Position numbers and translations under genes: made by a program. From assembly GCA_028687935.1 (NCBI GenBank), contig JAQTZE010000001.1, positions 186,001 through 250,000 of the forward strand: a stretch of 64,000 bases of DNA, in the 5' to 3' direction. The notes beneath the pieces were generated by a model that did not search any database, was not told where the DNA came from, and saw only the letters and a program-made list of their open reading frames with translations. This DNA comes from Sulfurimonas sp. (GTDB taxonomy: Bacteria > Campylobacterota > Campylobacteria > Campylobacterales > Sulfurimonadaceae). Of this stretch, positions 44,789 to 53,291 are shown one piece after another (the first letter of the stretch is position 1; the number at the start of each line of letters is the position of its first letter).

Positions 44789-46621
44789 TCAAATATTGTA
44801 CAACAATGGCAAGAGCCATGAAAAAGTGAGCCACATTATGATTGTAAGAGGAATTCCGACCTTTAAAAAGTCGTTGAAGGTATATCCTCCTGCTGTCATA
44901 ACTAGTAAGTTTGTTTTGTATGCCATAGGCGTAGCGTAGCTCATATTTGCTCCAAAAAGAACAGCTAGTACAAAAGGTTCTGCTGGAAGATTTAACTGTT
45001 GTGCGATTCCTATGGCAATCGGTGTCCCTATAACTGCTGCTGCATTGTTTGAGACGATATTCGTCATAATAGCCATTAAAAGCATTAATCCACTTATCAT
45101 CATTGCGGTTGAACCACCCTGCATAAAAGAGACAAATAGATGTGCCAAATATGAAGCGGCACCGGTTGCTAAAAGTGCTTGACCTAATGCTAGAGATGCT
45201 ACTACTATCATTATCACTTGCGTATTTAAGGCATTTGAAGCATCTTTCCAGTTAATGCAGTTAGTAAGTAGCATCAGCAGTACTCCAAGTGTAGCACTGA
45301 TAGCAATTGGTAAAATTCCTAAGGCGGAAACAGTAACAATCGCAAGCATAATCAAAAATGTCAATGGTGCTTTTTTTGATTGAATTACATCTGATGTTGC
45401 ATCAAGAACCAAGAGTTCTCGGCTTCTTTTTAAATCATTTATATACGCTTTTTTACCCTGTATAAGTAAAACATCTCCCTCTTTTAAAGTTATCTCAGAG
45501 ATGTCTTTGATTATGGTTTTTGGAGTTCGACCTGATTTATGAAGCGCTAAACATAAAAGATTTCTTCTTTCTAAAAATCTCGTTCTTGAGAGTGTTGTGT
45601 TATTGAGTTTTGAGCCTTGAGATATTATCACCTCTGCAATCTGTTGGTCATCTGCTTTGAGAGGGTGTTCATTATCGACAGCGCCTAAGTTTGTGTACAA
45701 GACCGCAGCTAAAATTGTTTCATAACTTTTAAGATTTTCAGGAGTATCCTCAACAACAAGCATATCCTCCGCTTTTACTTTTATATTTGCAGTTGGAAAA
45801 ATATAAATATCACTACTGCTTCTATACAATCTTGATATTTTCATCATACCATCTGTTTTTTTTATAAGCTCCTCGATAGTGAGGTTTTCAGAAGCAGAAT
45901 CTTTTATTATCATTAACTTAGCGGTGAAGATTCTAGGAGAAGTGTCGGAAAATGGTGCTTCTCTATCGGGAATCAATAAAGGAGCAATAATCCATAAATA
46001 AAATATTGCAATGCAAGCGGCAATTGCAACAGGAAGAAAAAAATCAAACATTCCAAAACTTTTGAGCCCCATATCTACTGCCACAGAAACAACAAGAAGG
46101 TTTGTCGAAGTACCTATAGTTGTACTCATACCACCAATTAATGTAGAAAAGCCCATAGGCATTAAAACCTTAGACGCCGGCATTTTTGTACGCAAGGAGA
46201 CAGCTGTTAATATAGGAAGCAGCAGAATTACAATTGGAACATTATTTATAAACGCACTTAAGATAGCACCTATTAAAAGAGTGAGGAGTAAAGAGAGTTT
46301 TGGATAAGGTATCCAAAGTTTAGTTAACATCCTGCCTATAGGCTCTAATGCACCTGTTCTGACTAATCCATGTCCTGCAATCATCAAAGCACTCACCGCT
46401 ACCAAAGCCTCATGTCCAAAACCAGAAAAAAAATCGAGAGCATGCAATGTTTCATTGTTGTTTGTGTAAGGGAAGAGGGTAAATCCAACAGTTAAGGCAA
46501 CAAGAATTATCAAACTTGAGGTCTCGATTGGAAAGTTTTCTCTTGTAAAAAGAAAAAGAGCTAGCAATGTCAAAGATATTACTGCTATCGCATGAGCGTT
46601 TAACTCAAAAACTAAATCCAT
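44789..46621 (-). CDS. SLC13/CitT-type transporter with RCK_C (TrkA-C) domains
   Basis: A 610-residue membrane protein of the divalent anion:sodium symporter group: N-terminal and C-terminal helix bundles, with about residues 210-390 forming two cytosolic RCK_C/TrkA-C regulatory domains. FINNVPIVILLLPI and TNIVSNNAAAVIGTPIAIGIAQ are the paired substrate-site motifs; GTSTNLLV is also conserved. Such proteins move sulfate, dicarboxylates or other anions; substrate is not clear. The frame starts at 46642 on this strand, but AGGAG precedes ATG 46621. It is on the opposite strand to its neighbours. Confidence 0.9.
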   Translation of the reverse strand: MDLVFELNAHAIAVISLTLLALFLFTRENFPIETSSLIILVALTVGFTLFPYTNNNETLHALDFFSGFGHEALVAVSALMIAGHGLVRTGALEPIGRMLTKLWIPYPKLSLLLTLLIGAILSAFINNVPIVILLLPILTAVSLRTKMPASKVLMPMGFSTLIGGMSTTIGTSTNLLVVSVAVDMGLKSFGMFDFFLPVAIAACIAIFYLWIIAPLLIPDREAPFSDTSPRIFTAKLMIIKDSASENLTIEELIKKTDGMMKISRLYRSSSDIYIFPTANIKVKAEDMLVVEDTPENLKSYETILAAVLYTNLGAVDNEHPLKADDQQIAEVIISQGSKLNNTTLSRTRFLERRNLLCLALHKSGRTPKTIIKDISEITLKEGDVLLIQGKKAYINDLKRSRELLVLDATSDVIQSKKAPLTFLIMLAIVTVSALGILPIAISATLGVLLMLLTNCINWKDASNALNTQVIMIVVASLALGQALLATGAASYLAHLFVSFMQGGSTAMMISGLMLLMAIMTNIVSNNAAAVIGTPIAIGIAQQLNLPAEPFVLAVLFGANMSYATPMAYKTNLLVMTAGGYTFNDFLKVGIPLTIIMWLTFSWLLPLLYNI

Positions 46622-46739
46622 ATTGATTCTCCTGACTATCAACAGCGAAATTAAATCCGACCTGTTTTTTATTCCAACAATTCTCTTGAAGATATATTAT
46701 ATAGTATTTTGTGTAGGTAATAAGAGGGGAAATGATTTT

Positions 46740-46790
46740 ATTTTGGTTGCGGAAATAGGATTTGAACCTATGACCTTCGGGTTATGAGCC
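46740..46790 (-). repeat. Direct repeat (att-like): 3' fragment of tRNA-fMet
   Basis: These 51 bases repeat exactly at 48735-48785. They comprise the 3' part of tRNA-fMet (acceptor 3' strand, T arm, variable loop and half the anticodon arm) plus four flanking bases, and then the match breaks at TATTATGC. A lone tRNA 3' end like this is the classical trace of an element that integrated into a tRNA gene and rebuilt it. It marks the outer end of a roughly 2-kb insertion. Confidence 0.85.
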
Positions 46791-46933
46791 TATTATGCTT
46801 ATTTAAAATGCTTTATAAATACTAGAATAGTAGAGATTTTTAATAAATTTAACAATTAATATTTTATTTAGTTCACACCTGATATTATTTCTGAATTTGC
46901 AAAAGCAACTCTCTATATCTAAGGATTTAAAAG

Positions 46934-48346
46934 ATGAAAAAAACTCTGAGCTGGCTTATGGCCTTAACAATAGTAGCGCTAATGAGCGCTTGTAGCAGTA
47001 GCTCTTCAAGCACTGATAGGACTACTATGATTCTAAGCAACGACTTCGCTATGATCTTAGATGTAAATGAGTCCAGTGTAAGCGCTGACTGGAAAGTAAA
47101 TTCCGGTACAAGCGGAAGCACTGCCTCTGTAGTGACAGATGGACTCTATGGTCTTTTTAGTATAAACGGAGATATCATTACCTATACTAAAACCACTGAG
47201 ACTCAACTCGTTGACTTCGCGATTGTCTCAATAGATGGGACTAAAGATATAAATGTATCGCTCAAGGCACTCTACTGGAAGCAGAGTAGCGGAGGTATTT
47301 ATCATACCGCAGCAATAAAGAGCGATGGAACACTCTGGTCTTGGGGTGATAACGTTTATGGTCAGCTTGGAGATGGTACTACAGTAAACAAATCAGTCCC
47401 TACACAAGAAGACACAAATGCCACAGACTGGAGTAGTCTGTCAGCGGGTAGTTATCACACCACAGCACTCAAGAGCGACGGAACACTCTGGGCTTGGGGG
47501 GACAACACTTATGCTCAGCTTGGAGACAATACTACAGTAAACAAATCAGTTCCTACACAAGAGTTCACAGCTGCCACAGACTGGAGTAGTGTAGCAGCGG
47601 GTGGTTATCACACCACAGCACTCAAGAGCGACGGAACACTTTGGGCTTGGGGTGCTAACCTTTCTGGTCAGCTTGGAGATGGTACTACAGTTAACAAATC
47701 AGTCCCTACACAAGAGAGCACAGCTGCCACAAACTGGAGTAGTGTAGCAGGTGGTATCCATCATAGTATCGCACTAAAGAGCGATGGAACACTCTGGTCT
47801 TGGGGTGATAACGGTCTTGGTCAGCTTGGAGATGGGACTACAGTTAACAAATCAGTCCCTACACAAGAAAGCACAGCTGCCACAAACTGGAGTAGTGTAT
47901 CAGCGGGTAATTCTCACTCAGCAGCGCTAAAAAGCGACGGAACACTCTGGGCTTGGGGTAAGAACGGTTATGGTGAGCTTGGAGACAATACTACAACAGA
48001 CAGATCAGTCCCTACACAAGAAAGCACAGCTGTCACAGACTGGAGTAGTGTTACAGCTACAGGTGGTTATCACACAGCAGCAATAAAGAGTGATGGAACA
48101 CTCTGGGCTTGGGGTTGGAACGTTAATGGTCAGCTTGGAGATGGTACTACAGTTAACAAATCGGTCCCTACACAAGAGAACACTGCTGCCACAAACTGGA
48201 ATAGTATAGCAGCGGGTGGTTATCACACCACAGCACTCAAGCGCGACGGAACACTATGGGCTTGGGGTGGTAACAATTCTGGTCAGCTTGGAGATGGTAC
48301 TACGGTAAATAAATCAATTCCTGAAGCTTCTATTGTAAGACAGTAG
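46934..48346 (+). CDS. RCC1-repeat surface lipoprotein
   Basis: A 470-residue protein with a lipoprotein signal (LTIVALMSAC, followed by a serine-rich linker), a short Ig-like region and seven RCC1 repeats of about 51 residues (core H-T-T-A-L-K-S-D-G-T-L-W-A-W-G, then QLGDGTTVNKS). Seven repeats match a closed seven-bladed propeller. The DNA repeats are nearly identical, so they expanded recently or are homogenised. It lies alone between the two tRNA direct repeats, has no AAACGCA word, and is likely cargo of the inserted element. Function is unknown; an exposed binding or adhesion role is an inference. Confidence 0.88.
   Translation: MKKTLSWLMALTIVALMSACSSSSSSTDRTTMILSNDFAMILDVNESSVSADWKVNSGTSGSTASVVTDGLYGLFSINGDIITYTKTTETQLVDFAIVSIDGTKDINVSLKALYWKQSSGGIYHTAAIKSDGTLWSWGDNVYGQLGDGTTVNKSVPTQEDTNATDWSSLSAGSYHTTALKSDGTLWAWGDNTYAQLGDNTTVNKSVPTQEFTAATDWSSVAAGGYHTTALKSDGTLWAWGANLSGQLGDGTTVNKSVPTQESTAATNWSSVAGGIHHSIALKSDGTLWSWGDNGLGQLGDGTTVNKSVPTQESTAATNWSSVSAGNSHSAALKSDGTLWAWGKNGYGELGDNTTTDRSVPTQESTAVTDWSSVTATGGYHTAAIKSDGTLWAWGWNVNGQLGDGTTVNKSVPTQENTAATNWNSIAAGGYHTTALKRDGTLWAWGGNNSGQLGDGTTVNKSIPEASIVRQ
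47288..48330 (+). repeat. Tandem coding repeat, seven units of about 153 bp
   Basis: Units repeat at about 153-base spacing within the RCC1 gene, sharing blocks such as AAGAGCGACGGAACACT and AACAAATCAGTCCCTACAC almost base for base. One unit is 3 bases longer (extra threonine codon near 48057). Such arrays can change copy number by slippage or recombination. Confidence 0.9.
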
Positions 48347-48358
48347 AGGTTTTAGGTG

Positions 48359-48418
48359 CTCTCCCCACGAGGACTCGAACCTCTAGCTATCCCTTAAGGG
48401 GGACTGCTTTATCTCATA
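48359..48418 (-). other. tRNA-like 3' fragment, degenerate
   Basis: On the minus strand a T arm (GAGG-TTCGAGT-CCTC) is followed by an acceptor-like TGGGGAG, and preceded by a CCCTTAAGGG hairpin that could be an anticodon or variable arm. No matching 5' half or CCA is seen, and position 33 does not fit a normal anticodon loop. It may be another integration scar or a decayed tRNA carried by the element. Confidence 0.35.
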
Positions 48419-48421
48419 TTA

Positions 48422-48603
48422 AGAATTGGCGAAGAAAATGTTGAAGTTAATTGACAGCAGAACACCAAAGCAAAAAACAGAAGATAAGCTTCTATCATTT
48501 CTTAAGGCACAAGAATGGATTTTAGGACAAACGACTTCAAATAATTTAAAAGAGCTTTACTCCATCAAAACAATAAAAGCGTTTAAAATACTTCGCCAAT
48601 TCT
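48422..48603. mobile_element. 182-bp element with perfect 13-bp terminal inverted repeats (MITE-like)
   Basis: AGAATTGGCGAAG (48422-48434) is the exact reverse complement of CTTCGCCAATTCT (48591-48603). The segment between them is AT-rich. It encloses most of a 55-codon frame (48438-48605). No transposase is present. A small non-autonomous transposable element, or the two ends of a deleted insertion sequence, best explains it. No clear target duplication was found at the edges. Confidence 0.6.
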
Positions 48604-48605
48604 AA
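48438..48605 (+). CDS. Short unknown frame within the inverted-repeat element
   Basis: A 55-residue frame starting MLKLIDSRTPKQKTEDKLL and ending KAFKILRQF. It is basic and helical, and its stop lies in the right inverted repeat. The start has AAGAAAA upstream. It may be a remnant of an element-encoded DNA-binding protein or simply open by chance. Not recognised. Confidence 0.3.
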   Translation: MLKLIDSRTPKQKTEDKLLSFLKAQEWILGQTTSNNLKELYSIKTIKAFKILRQF

Positions 48606-48734
48606 AAATAAATCCTCCAAAGAGACAAAACAGTTAGTTATGGAATTGAAAAATTTTGCATAGGTTGGAAATAGGTTGGAAAGCATATTTTATACAAAGC
48701 TTAAAGTAAGTGATTTTGATAATAAAAAGTGATG

Positions 48735-48815
<81 letters not shown>

Positions 48816-48860
48816 ATATGTGTAAGAAACAAAAATAATCTGTAAGGATTAGATTTCGAG

Positions 48861-48935
48861 TGGATGGGGTAGAGGGATTCGAACCCCCGAATACTGGTAC
48901 CAAAAACCAGTGCCTTACCGCTTGGCGACACCCCA
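48861..48935 (-). tRNA. tRNA-Gln (UUG), second copy
   Basis: Sequence identical to 8064-8138: anticodon TTG in CTGGT-TTTTGGT-ACCAG, acceptor TGGGGTG/TACCCCA and encoded CCA. It lies between two tRNA-fMet genes on the same strand, so the three are probably one transcript running leftwards. Confidence 0.93.
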
Positions 48936-48958
48936 AAATATTTATAAAGTTAAAGAAT

Positions 48959-49035
<77 letters not shown>

Positions 49036-49195
49036 ACGCTTAACAAACTTGTCTACCATGTTTGTTGGAGCGAAATTATAGGCAAAATAGTGTTACTTGT
49101 CAAGGCATGTGCGGATAAAGTTGTAAATTCTTGTTTGAACTCTTTTTAATCAACTTTTTCATATAATCCTTTCTAATAAAATACAAAGAGATATT

Positions 49196-50224
49196 ATGAC
49201 ACCTATACAAAGAGTTTTAGAAGCGATTGATGAGATCAAAAAAGGCAAGATGATCATCATGGTAGATGATGAAGATCGAGAGAACGAGGGAGACCTTGTT
49301 TATGCTGCTGCGTTTTCGACACCCGAACATGTAAACTTCATGGCTAGACATGCAAGAGGTCTTATTTGTGTGGCTTTAAGTAAAAAAACTGCCCAAAGAC
49401 TTGAACTAAACCCAATGGTAAGTTCAAATACATCTTCTTACGAGACTGCGTTTACTGTCTCTGTTGATGCAAAAAATGCGCTTACGGGTATCTCTGCAAG
49501 TGAGAGAGATGACACAATAAAAATCCTTGCGAATCCTATAAGCCATGCAGATGAACTCGTACGTCCAGGACATATATTTCCTCTTATCGCTAAAGATGGC
49601 GGAACACTTGTGCGCACAGGGCATACTGAAGGTTCTGTAGATATCTGTCGTTTGGCAGGACTGAGCGAAGCGGGAGTTATCTGCGAGATCATTAAAGAAG
49701 ATGGCACGATGGCAAGACGTGATGATCTGGATATTTTTGGAGCAGAGCATAATCTCAAAACAGTTTTTATCTCTGACATCGTAGAATATAGACTTGCAAA
49801 TGAGCGACTTGTCAATGAAACGCAGGTGGAAGAGATAGAATTTTTTGGTGTAAAAGTTCAAAAACACACCTTTCTTGACCATGATAAGATAGAACATACT
49901 GCGATTGTTTTTTATAAAGCAGGCGAGATAGCAAACGTAAGAGTGCACAATGTTGTTCCCGATATCGAGTTACTTTTGAATCAGAAAAAATACAATAATC
50001 TTGTAAACTCTATAGAATATCTGAAATTAAACAGCGGTGTTTTAGTCTTTATTAATAAGACAACACACCAAGATAATGCAGCAATGAAAGAGATAGGAAC
50101 AGGCGCACAGATACTCAAGTCTCTTGGCGTTTGCAAGATGAATCTGATCACTTCTATGAAACAGACAGAGTTTGTAGGACTCGGTGGTTTTGGTTTAGAA
50201 GTTCAAGAAACTATTGATATTTAA
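49196..50224 (+). CDS. ribB: 3,4-dihydroxy-2-butanone 4-phosphate synthase with decayed GTP cyclohydrolase II half
   Basis: Residues 1-205 are a full RibB domain that makes the four-carbon precursor of riboflavin: MVDDEDRENEGDLVYAA (metal-binding glutamates), GLICVALS, RPGHIFPLIAKDGGTLVRTGHTEGSVDICRLAG and EIIKEDGTMARRDDL. The remaining 135 residues align by position with RibA, but the zinc cysteines (C-x2-GD...C-x-C) are missing, so this half should not hydrolyse GTP. A separate RibA is expected elsewhere. This arrangement is known in epsilonproteobacteria. A 15-base gap leads to the next gene. Confidence 0.93.
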   Translation: MTPIQRVLEAIDEIKKGKMIIMVDDEDRENEGDLVYAAAFSTPEHVNFMARHARGLICVALSKKTAQRLELNPMVSSNTSSYETAFTVSVDAKNALTGISASERDDTIKILANPISHADELVRPGHIFPLIAKDGGTLVRTGHTEGSVDICRLAGLSEAGVICEIIKEDGTMARRDDLDIFGAEHNLKTVFISDIVEYRLANERLVNETQVEEIEFFGVKVQKHTFLDHDKIEHTAIVFYKAGEIANVRVHNVVPDIELLLNQKKYNNLVNSIEYLKLNSGVLVFINKTTHQDNAAMKEIGTGAQILKSLGVCKMNLITSMKQTEFVGLGGFGLEVQETIDI

Positions 50225-50239
50225 TATAAAGAAGAACAG

Positions 50240-50962
50240 ATGAGAGAGATATTTGACAGAGTAGTTGATAAAGAGTTGATTCATATCGAAGTTGATTTGG
50301 AAGCAGATGAACAAAGAGAGACAAATACATGGCTTTTTAGTGTTTTTATCAAGTTTGATAGTTTTGATGAGAGCACAGAGGGTTTTGAAGAGTTTTTAGA
50401 GTTCAAAGAGTCGCTTATCATCGCACTTGAGCATGAAGGTAAAGTAAAGTATGTCGGTGCGAGAATTATAGATGGCTGGAGTGAACTCTATTTTTATGCA
50501 AGCACTTCAAAAGAACTTGATGCAATGGTTACAGCTATCCTCAAAGAGAGTGGCTACAGCTATGAAAGTAACGTGGTCAAAGATCCGAAATGGAATTTTT
50601 ATGATCTACAACTTTGTCCAAACGCACTTGAACTTACTCATATCCAAAGTGCAAAAATCATCTTTTTACTAGAAGAAGAGGGCGATGACCTCTCTGCTAA
50701 ACGCGAGGTTGAACACTACATCTCTTTTGAAACACCAACGCAAAAAAATAGGTTTTTAAATACTCTCAATATTGAAGGCTTCGCTTTTAAAGATGATATC
50801 AGCAGCGAAGAGTTTGAGCATGGTGTAGCTTTAGTCAAAGTACACGCTGTGACATACGATGAAGTCAAAAAAGTTGTTGAAGAACTTTTTGAAAAAGTGA
50901 AACTTGAACGTGGATATTATGAGGGCTGGAGTACAACTTTAGTTGCATCAGACGAAGCGTAA
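50240..50962 (+). CDS. DUF695 plus RraB-like domain protein
   Basis: A 240-residue acidic cytosolic protein. Residues 1-135 resemble DUF695 (NTWLFSVFIKFDSFDE, KYVGARIIDGWSELYFYAS, KDPKWNFYDLQLCP). Residues 145-240 resemble RraB (EVEHYISFETPTQKNRFLNTLNIEGFAF, then VALVKVHAVTYDEVKKVVEELFE). RraB inhibits RNase E in enterobacteria; whether this protein controls an RNase here is not known. Its stop and the next start are adjacent (TAAATG), so it is in the ribB operon or one leading to the MFS-PlsC gene. Confidence 0.8.
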   Translation: MREIFDRVVDKELIHIEVDLEADEQRETNTWLFSVFIKFDSFDESTEGFEEFLEFKESLIIALEHEGKVKYVGARIIDGWSELYFYASTSKELDAMVTAILKESGYSYESNVVKDPKWNFYDLQLCPNALELTHIQSAKIIFLLEEEGDDLSAKREVEHYISFETPTQKNRFLNTLNIEGFAFKDDISSEEFEHGVALVKVHAVTYDEVKKVVEELFEKVKLERGYYEGWSTTLVASDEA

Positions 50963-52792
50963 ATGAAACAAATGTTCGCCCTTGTAGGAGTCATTAACTA
51001 CCTTTTAGTAGTTTTTTTAAATGCCTTTACAGACCTCGGTCATAAGATTATCATCCAAAATACGGTCTTTAAGGTCTATGAAGGTGAGTTGCAGATCATC
51101 CTTACGGCTGTTGTCAATGCGCTCATCCTTTTACCTTTTGTGCTTATGTTCTCTCCTTCAGGTTTCTTAGCAGATAGATTTCCAAAAAACAAAATTCTTG
51201 AATACTCCTCTGTTTTTGCTATCTTTATCACACTCGGCATCACCTATGCATACTATCACGGGATGTTTTACACTGCGTTTGCTATGACATTTTTACTAGC
51301 ACTCCAAAGTGCCATCTATGGCCCTGCAAAATATGGCTATATCAAAGAACTTGTGGGTATAAAGTATATCAGCGGCGGCAATGGAGCTGTTCAAGCCGTG
51401 ACTACGGTGGCAATACTCGGAGGGATTATCTTTTATACTGTCCTTTTTGAAGGTTTATACAGTGAAGGATTGCAAACAAAAGAGGAGATACTTCAAGCTA
51501 TTGCACCTTTGGGTTGGCTCTTGGTATTGAGTTCTATTGTTGAGTGGTTTTTAGCTTCTAAGCTCCCTCTGAAAGTACTTCAAGCAAGCCAGAGAAGATT
51601 TGATATTAAAAAATATCTTCAAGGCGAATACCTACGTAAAAACATGCGAATCCTCAGAAGAAAAAAAGAGATATTTGAAGCTATCATCGCCTTGAGTCTT
51701 TTTTGGTCTATCTCTCAGGTTGTGTTGGCTATCTTTGGCGAGTACGCTAAAAGCGAGCTTGGCGTGACAAACACCATCTACGTGCAGGGAATAATGGCGC
51801 TTGCAGGAATAGGGATTGTCGTAGGTTCCTTTTTGGCTGCTTCTTTTTCAAAATACTATATCAATACCGGCCTTGTCGCTATCGGTGCGTTTGGCATGAC
51901 GATTATTGTTTTTATGGTTCCTTTTAGCACTTCTATAGTTTTGATGGCGTTTATGTTTATGTTCTTTGGTCTCTTCTCTGCGTTTATACTCGTGCCACTC
52001 AATGCACATATTCAGTTTCTCTCCCCAACTGTGCATTTAGGAACGATTATCGCCGGCAGTAACTTTGTGCAAAACATTTTTATGATTGCGTTTTTGCTCC
52101 TCACGACTATTTTTGCCTATTTTGGTATGAACGCTGCGTTTTTGTTTTATCTGATGGGTTTTGTGGGCGTATATCTCGTGCGTATGGTCTTTAAACGCTA
52201 CCTCGTGATGACATTTTGGGCTGTGATGGAACTTCTGGGCAAAACGCGACATCACTACACGTATCATGGACTTGAAAATGTTCCATCACAGAGTGCGGTA
52301 CTTTTTTTAGGAAATCATGTAAGTTGGCTAGATTGGATCATTCTACAGTTGCCTTTTGAGAGACGTATAAACTTTTTGATGGACAAAGATATTCACAACT
52401 GGAAGTTTTTTCGTCATTTTTTCAAAAAAGGTGAGACAATACCCGTATCTAAAAAAGCCTCTAAAGAGGCATTTAAAGAGGCACATCAAAGACTCAAACG
52501 CAGTAGAATGGTTGCTATATTTCCAGAAGGTGGAATCAGTCAAGATGGAGAACTTGGGACATTTCATAGAGGCTATGAACTTATCTCACAAGATTACGAA
52601 GGGGTAATTATTCCTTTTTATATCGATGGGCTTTTTGGAAGCTTATTTTCTAAATATAAGAAAAAAAGTGATAAAAGATTTTACGCCAAAAGAGAGATAT
52701 CCATCTATTTTGGAGCAGCGCTGCCAAAAGATACAAAAGCACAAGAGCTTCGCGATATAATTGCAAAAATGAAAAAAGAAAATGAAAAATAA
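50963..52792 (+). CDS. MFS lysophospholipid transporter fused to PlsC acyltransferase
   Basis: A 609-residue fusion. Residues 1-420 are a 12-helix MFS carrier of the LplT type (PFVLMFSPSGFLADRFPKN, ALQSAIYGPAKYGYIKELV). Residues 425-609 are a PlsC-type 1-acylglycerol-3-phosphate acyltransferase with NHVSWLDW (the HX4D catalytic motif) and FPEGGISQDG. LplT brings lysophospholipids across the inner membrane and the acyltransferase restores the second acyl chain, so the fusion would do phospholipid repair in one protein. It lacks the AMP-binding domain of the three-part Aas-type fusions. It overlaps the start region of dgkA. Confidence 0.9.
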   Translation: MKQMFALVGVINYLLVVFLNAFTDLGHKIIIQNTVFKVYEGELQIILTAVVNALILLPFVLMFSPSGFLADRFPKNKILEYSSVFAIFITLGITYAYYHGMFYTAFAMTFLLALQSAIYGPAKYGYIKELVGIKYISGGNGAVQAVTTVAILGGIIFYTVLFEGLYSEGLQTKEEILQAIAPLGWLLVLSSIVEWFLASKLPLKVLQASQRRFDIKKYLQGEYLRKNMRILRRKKEIFEAIIALSLFWSISQVVLAIFGEYAKSELGVTNTIYVQGIMALAGIGIVVGSFLAASFSKYYINTGLVAIGAFGMTIIVFMVPFSTSIVLMAFMFMFFGLFSAFILVPLNAHIQFLSPTVHLGTIIAGSNFVQNIFMIAFLLLTTIFAYFGMNAAFLFYLMGFVGVYLVRMVFKRYLVMTFWAVMELLGKTRHHYTYHGLENVPSQSAVLFLGNHVSWLDWIILQLPFERRINFLMDKDIHNWKFFRHFFKKGETIPVSKKASKEAFKEAHQRLKRSRMVAIFPEGGISQDGELGTFHRGYELISQDYEGVIIPFYIDGLFGSLFSKYKKKSDKRFYAKREISIYFGAALPKDTKAQELRDIIAKMKKENEK

Positions 52793-52805
52793 TCAAGGAA
52801 ATACA

Positions 52806-53177
52806 ATGAAACTCAATAAACCAAAACACTCACTTTTTAGAAATGGGAAGTACGCGCTAGAGGGTTTTATAGATATAGTTAAAAATGAGACCTCTTTTAA
52901 ATGGCAGCTTTTGATGTTGTTTGTGATGGGTATCGTCGCATGGAATCTCCCCCTGAGTTTTGCGCATTCGAGCATATTGTTTTTGTCTCTTTTTATTCCA
53001 ATATTGGCTGAAGTGGCCAACTCTGCAATAGAAAGAGTAGTCGATTTGGTGACGACTGAGTATCATATCCTTGCAAAGCAGGCGAAAGATGTCGGTGCGA
53101 CTATGGTTCTTTTGAGCCTTATTGTCACAGCTTTGATATGGATAAGTGTTTTACTCGTTGCGTTTGATCTGGTATAA
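52806..53177 (+). CDS. dgkA: Diacylglycerol kinase
   Basis: A 123-residue inner membrane trimeric kinase that recycles diacylglycerol to phosphatidic acid. It shows the N-terminal amphipathic part (RNGKYALEGFIDIVKNETSFKWQL), FIPILAEVANSAIERVVDLVTTEYH with the catalytic E-x-x-N-x-x-I-E segment, and AKDVGATMVLLSLIV. The frame opens at 52782, but CAAGGAAAT before ATG 52806 marks the start. Being next to the PlsC fusion makes a phospholipid unit. An AAACGCA/TGCGTTT inverted pair straddles its stop. Confidence 0.95.
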   Translation: MKLNKPKHSLFRNGKYALEGFIDIVKNETSFKWQLLMLFVMGIVAWNLPLSFAHSSILFLSLFIPILAEVANSAIERVVDLVTTEYHILAKQAKDVGATMVLLSLIVTALIWISVLLVAFDLV

Positions 53178-53183
53178 AACGCA
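53159..53183 (+). terminator. Hairpin of two opposed AAACGCA words at the dgkA 3' end
   Basis: TGCGTTT (53159-53165) and AAACGCA (53177-53183) can form a 7-base stem with an 11-base loop over the dgkA stop codon, followed by AT-rich sequence. Opposed uptake words used as terminators are well known in Haemophilus and Neisseria. Termination here is an inference. Confidence 0.45.
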
Positions 53184-53291
53184 GTAATATTTTAGTGATA
53201 ATTTTGTGCTACTATCAGCTTGTGCACATCTTAGAGTTGCTACAATTTCAAAAGAATGTATATTTATAATTTATTCAAGGAGAGAGTTTTC

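Noticed and set aside
47288..48330. Regularly spaced repeats resembling a CRISPR array
   Set aside because: The 153-bp units are one open reading frame with the RCC1 protein pattern and no unique spacers of constant length.
49036..49195. FMN riboswitch upstream of ribB
   Set aside because: The 160-base gap has no conserved RFN boxes and is too AT-rich and short of paired elements; it simply separates divergent tRNA and ribB genes.
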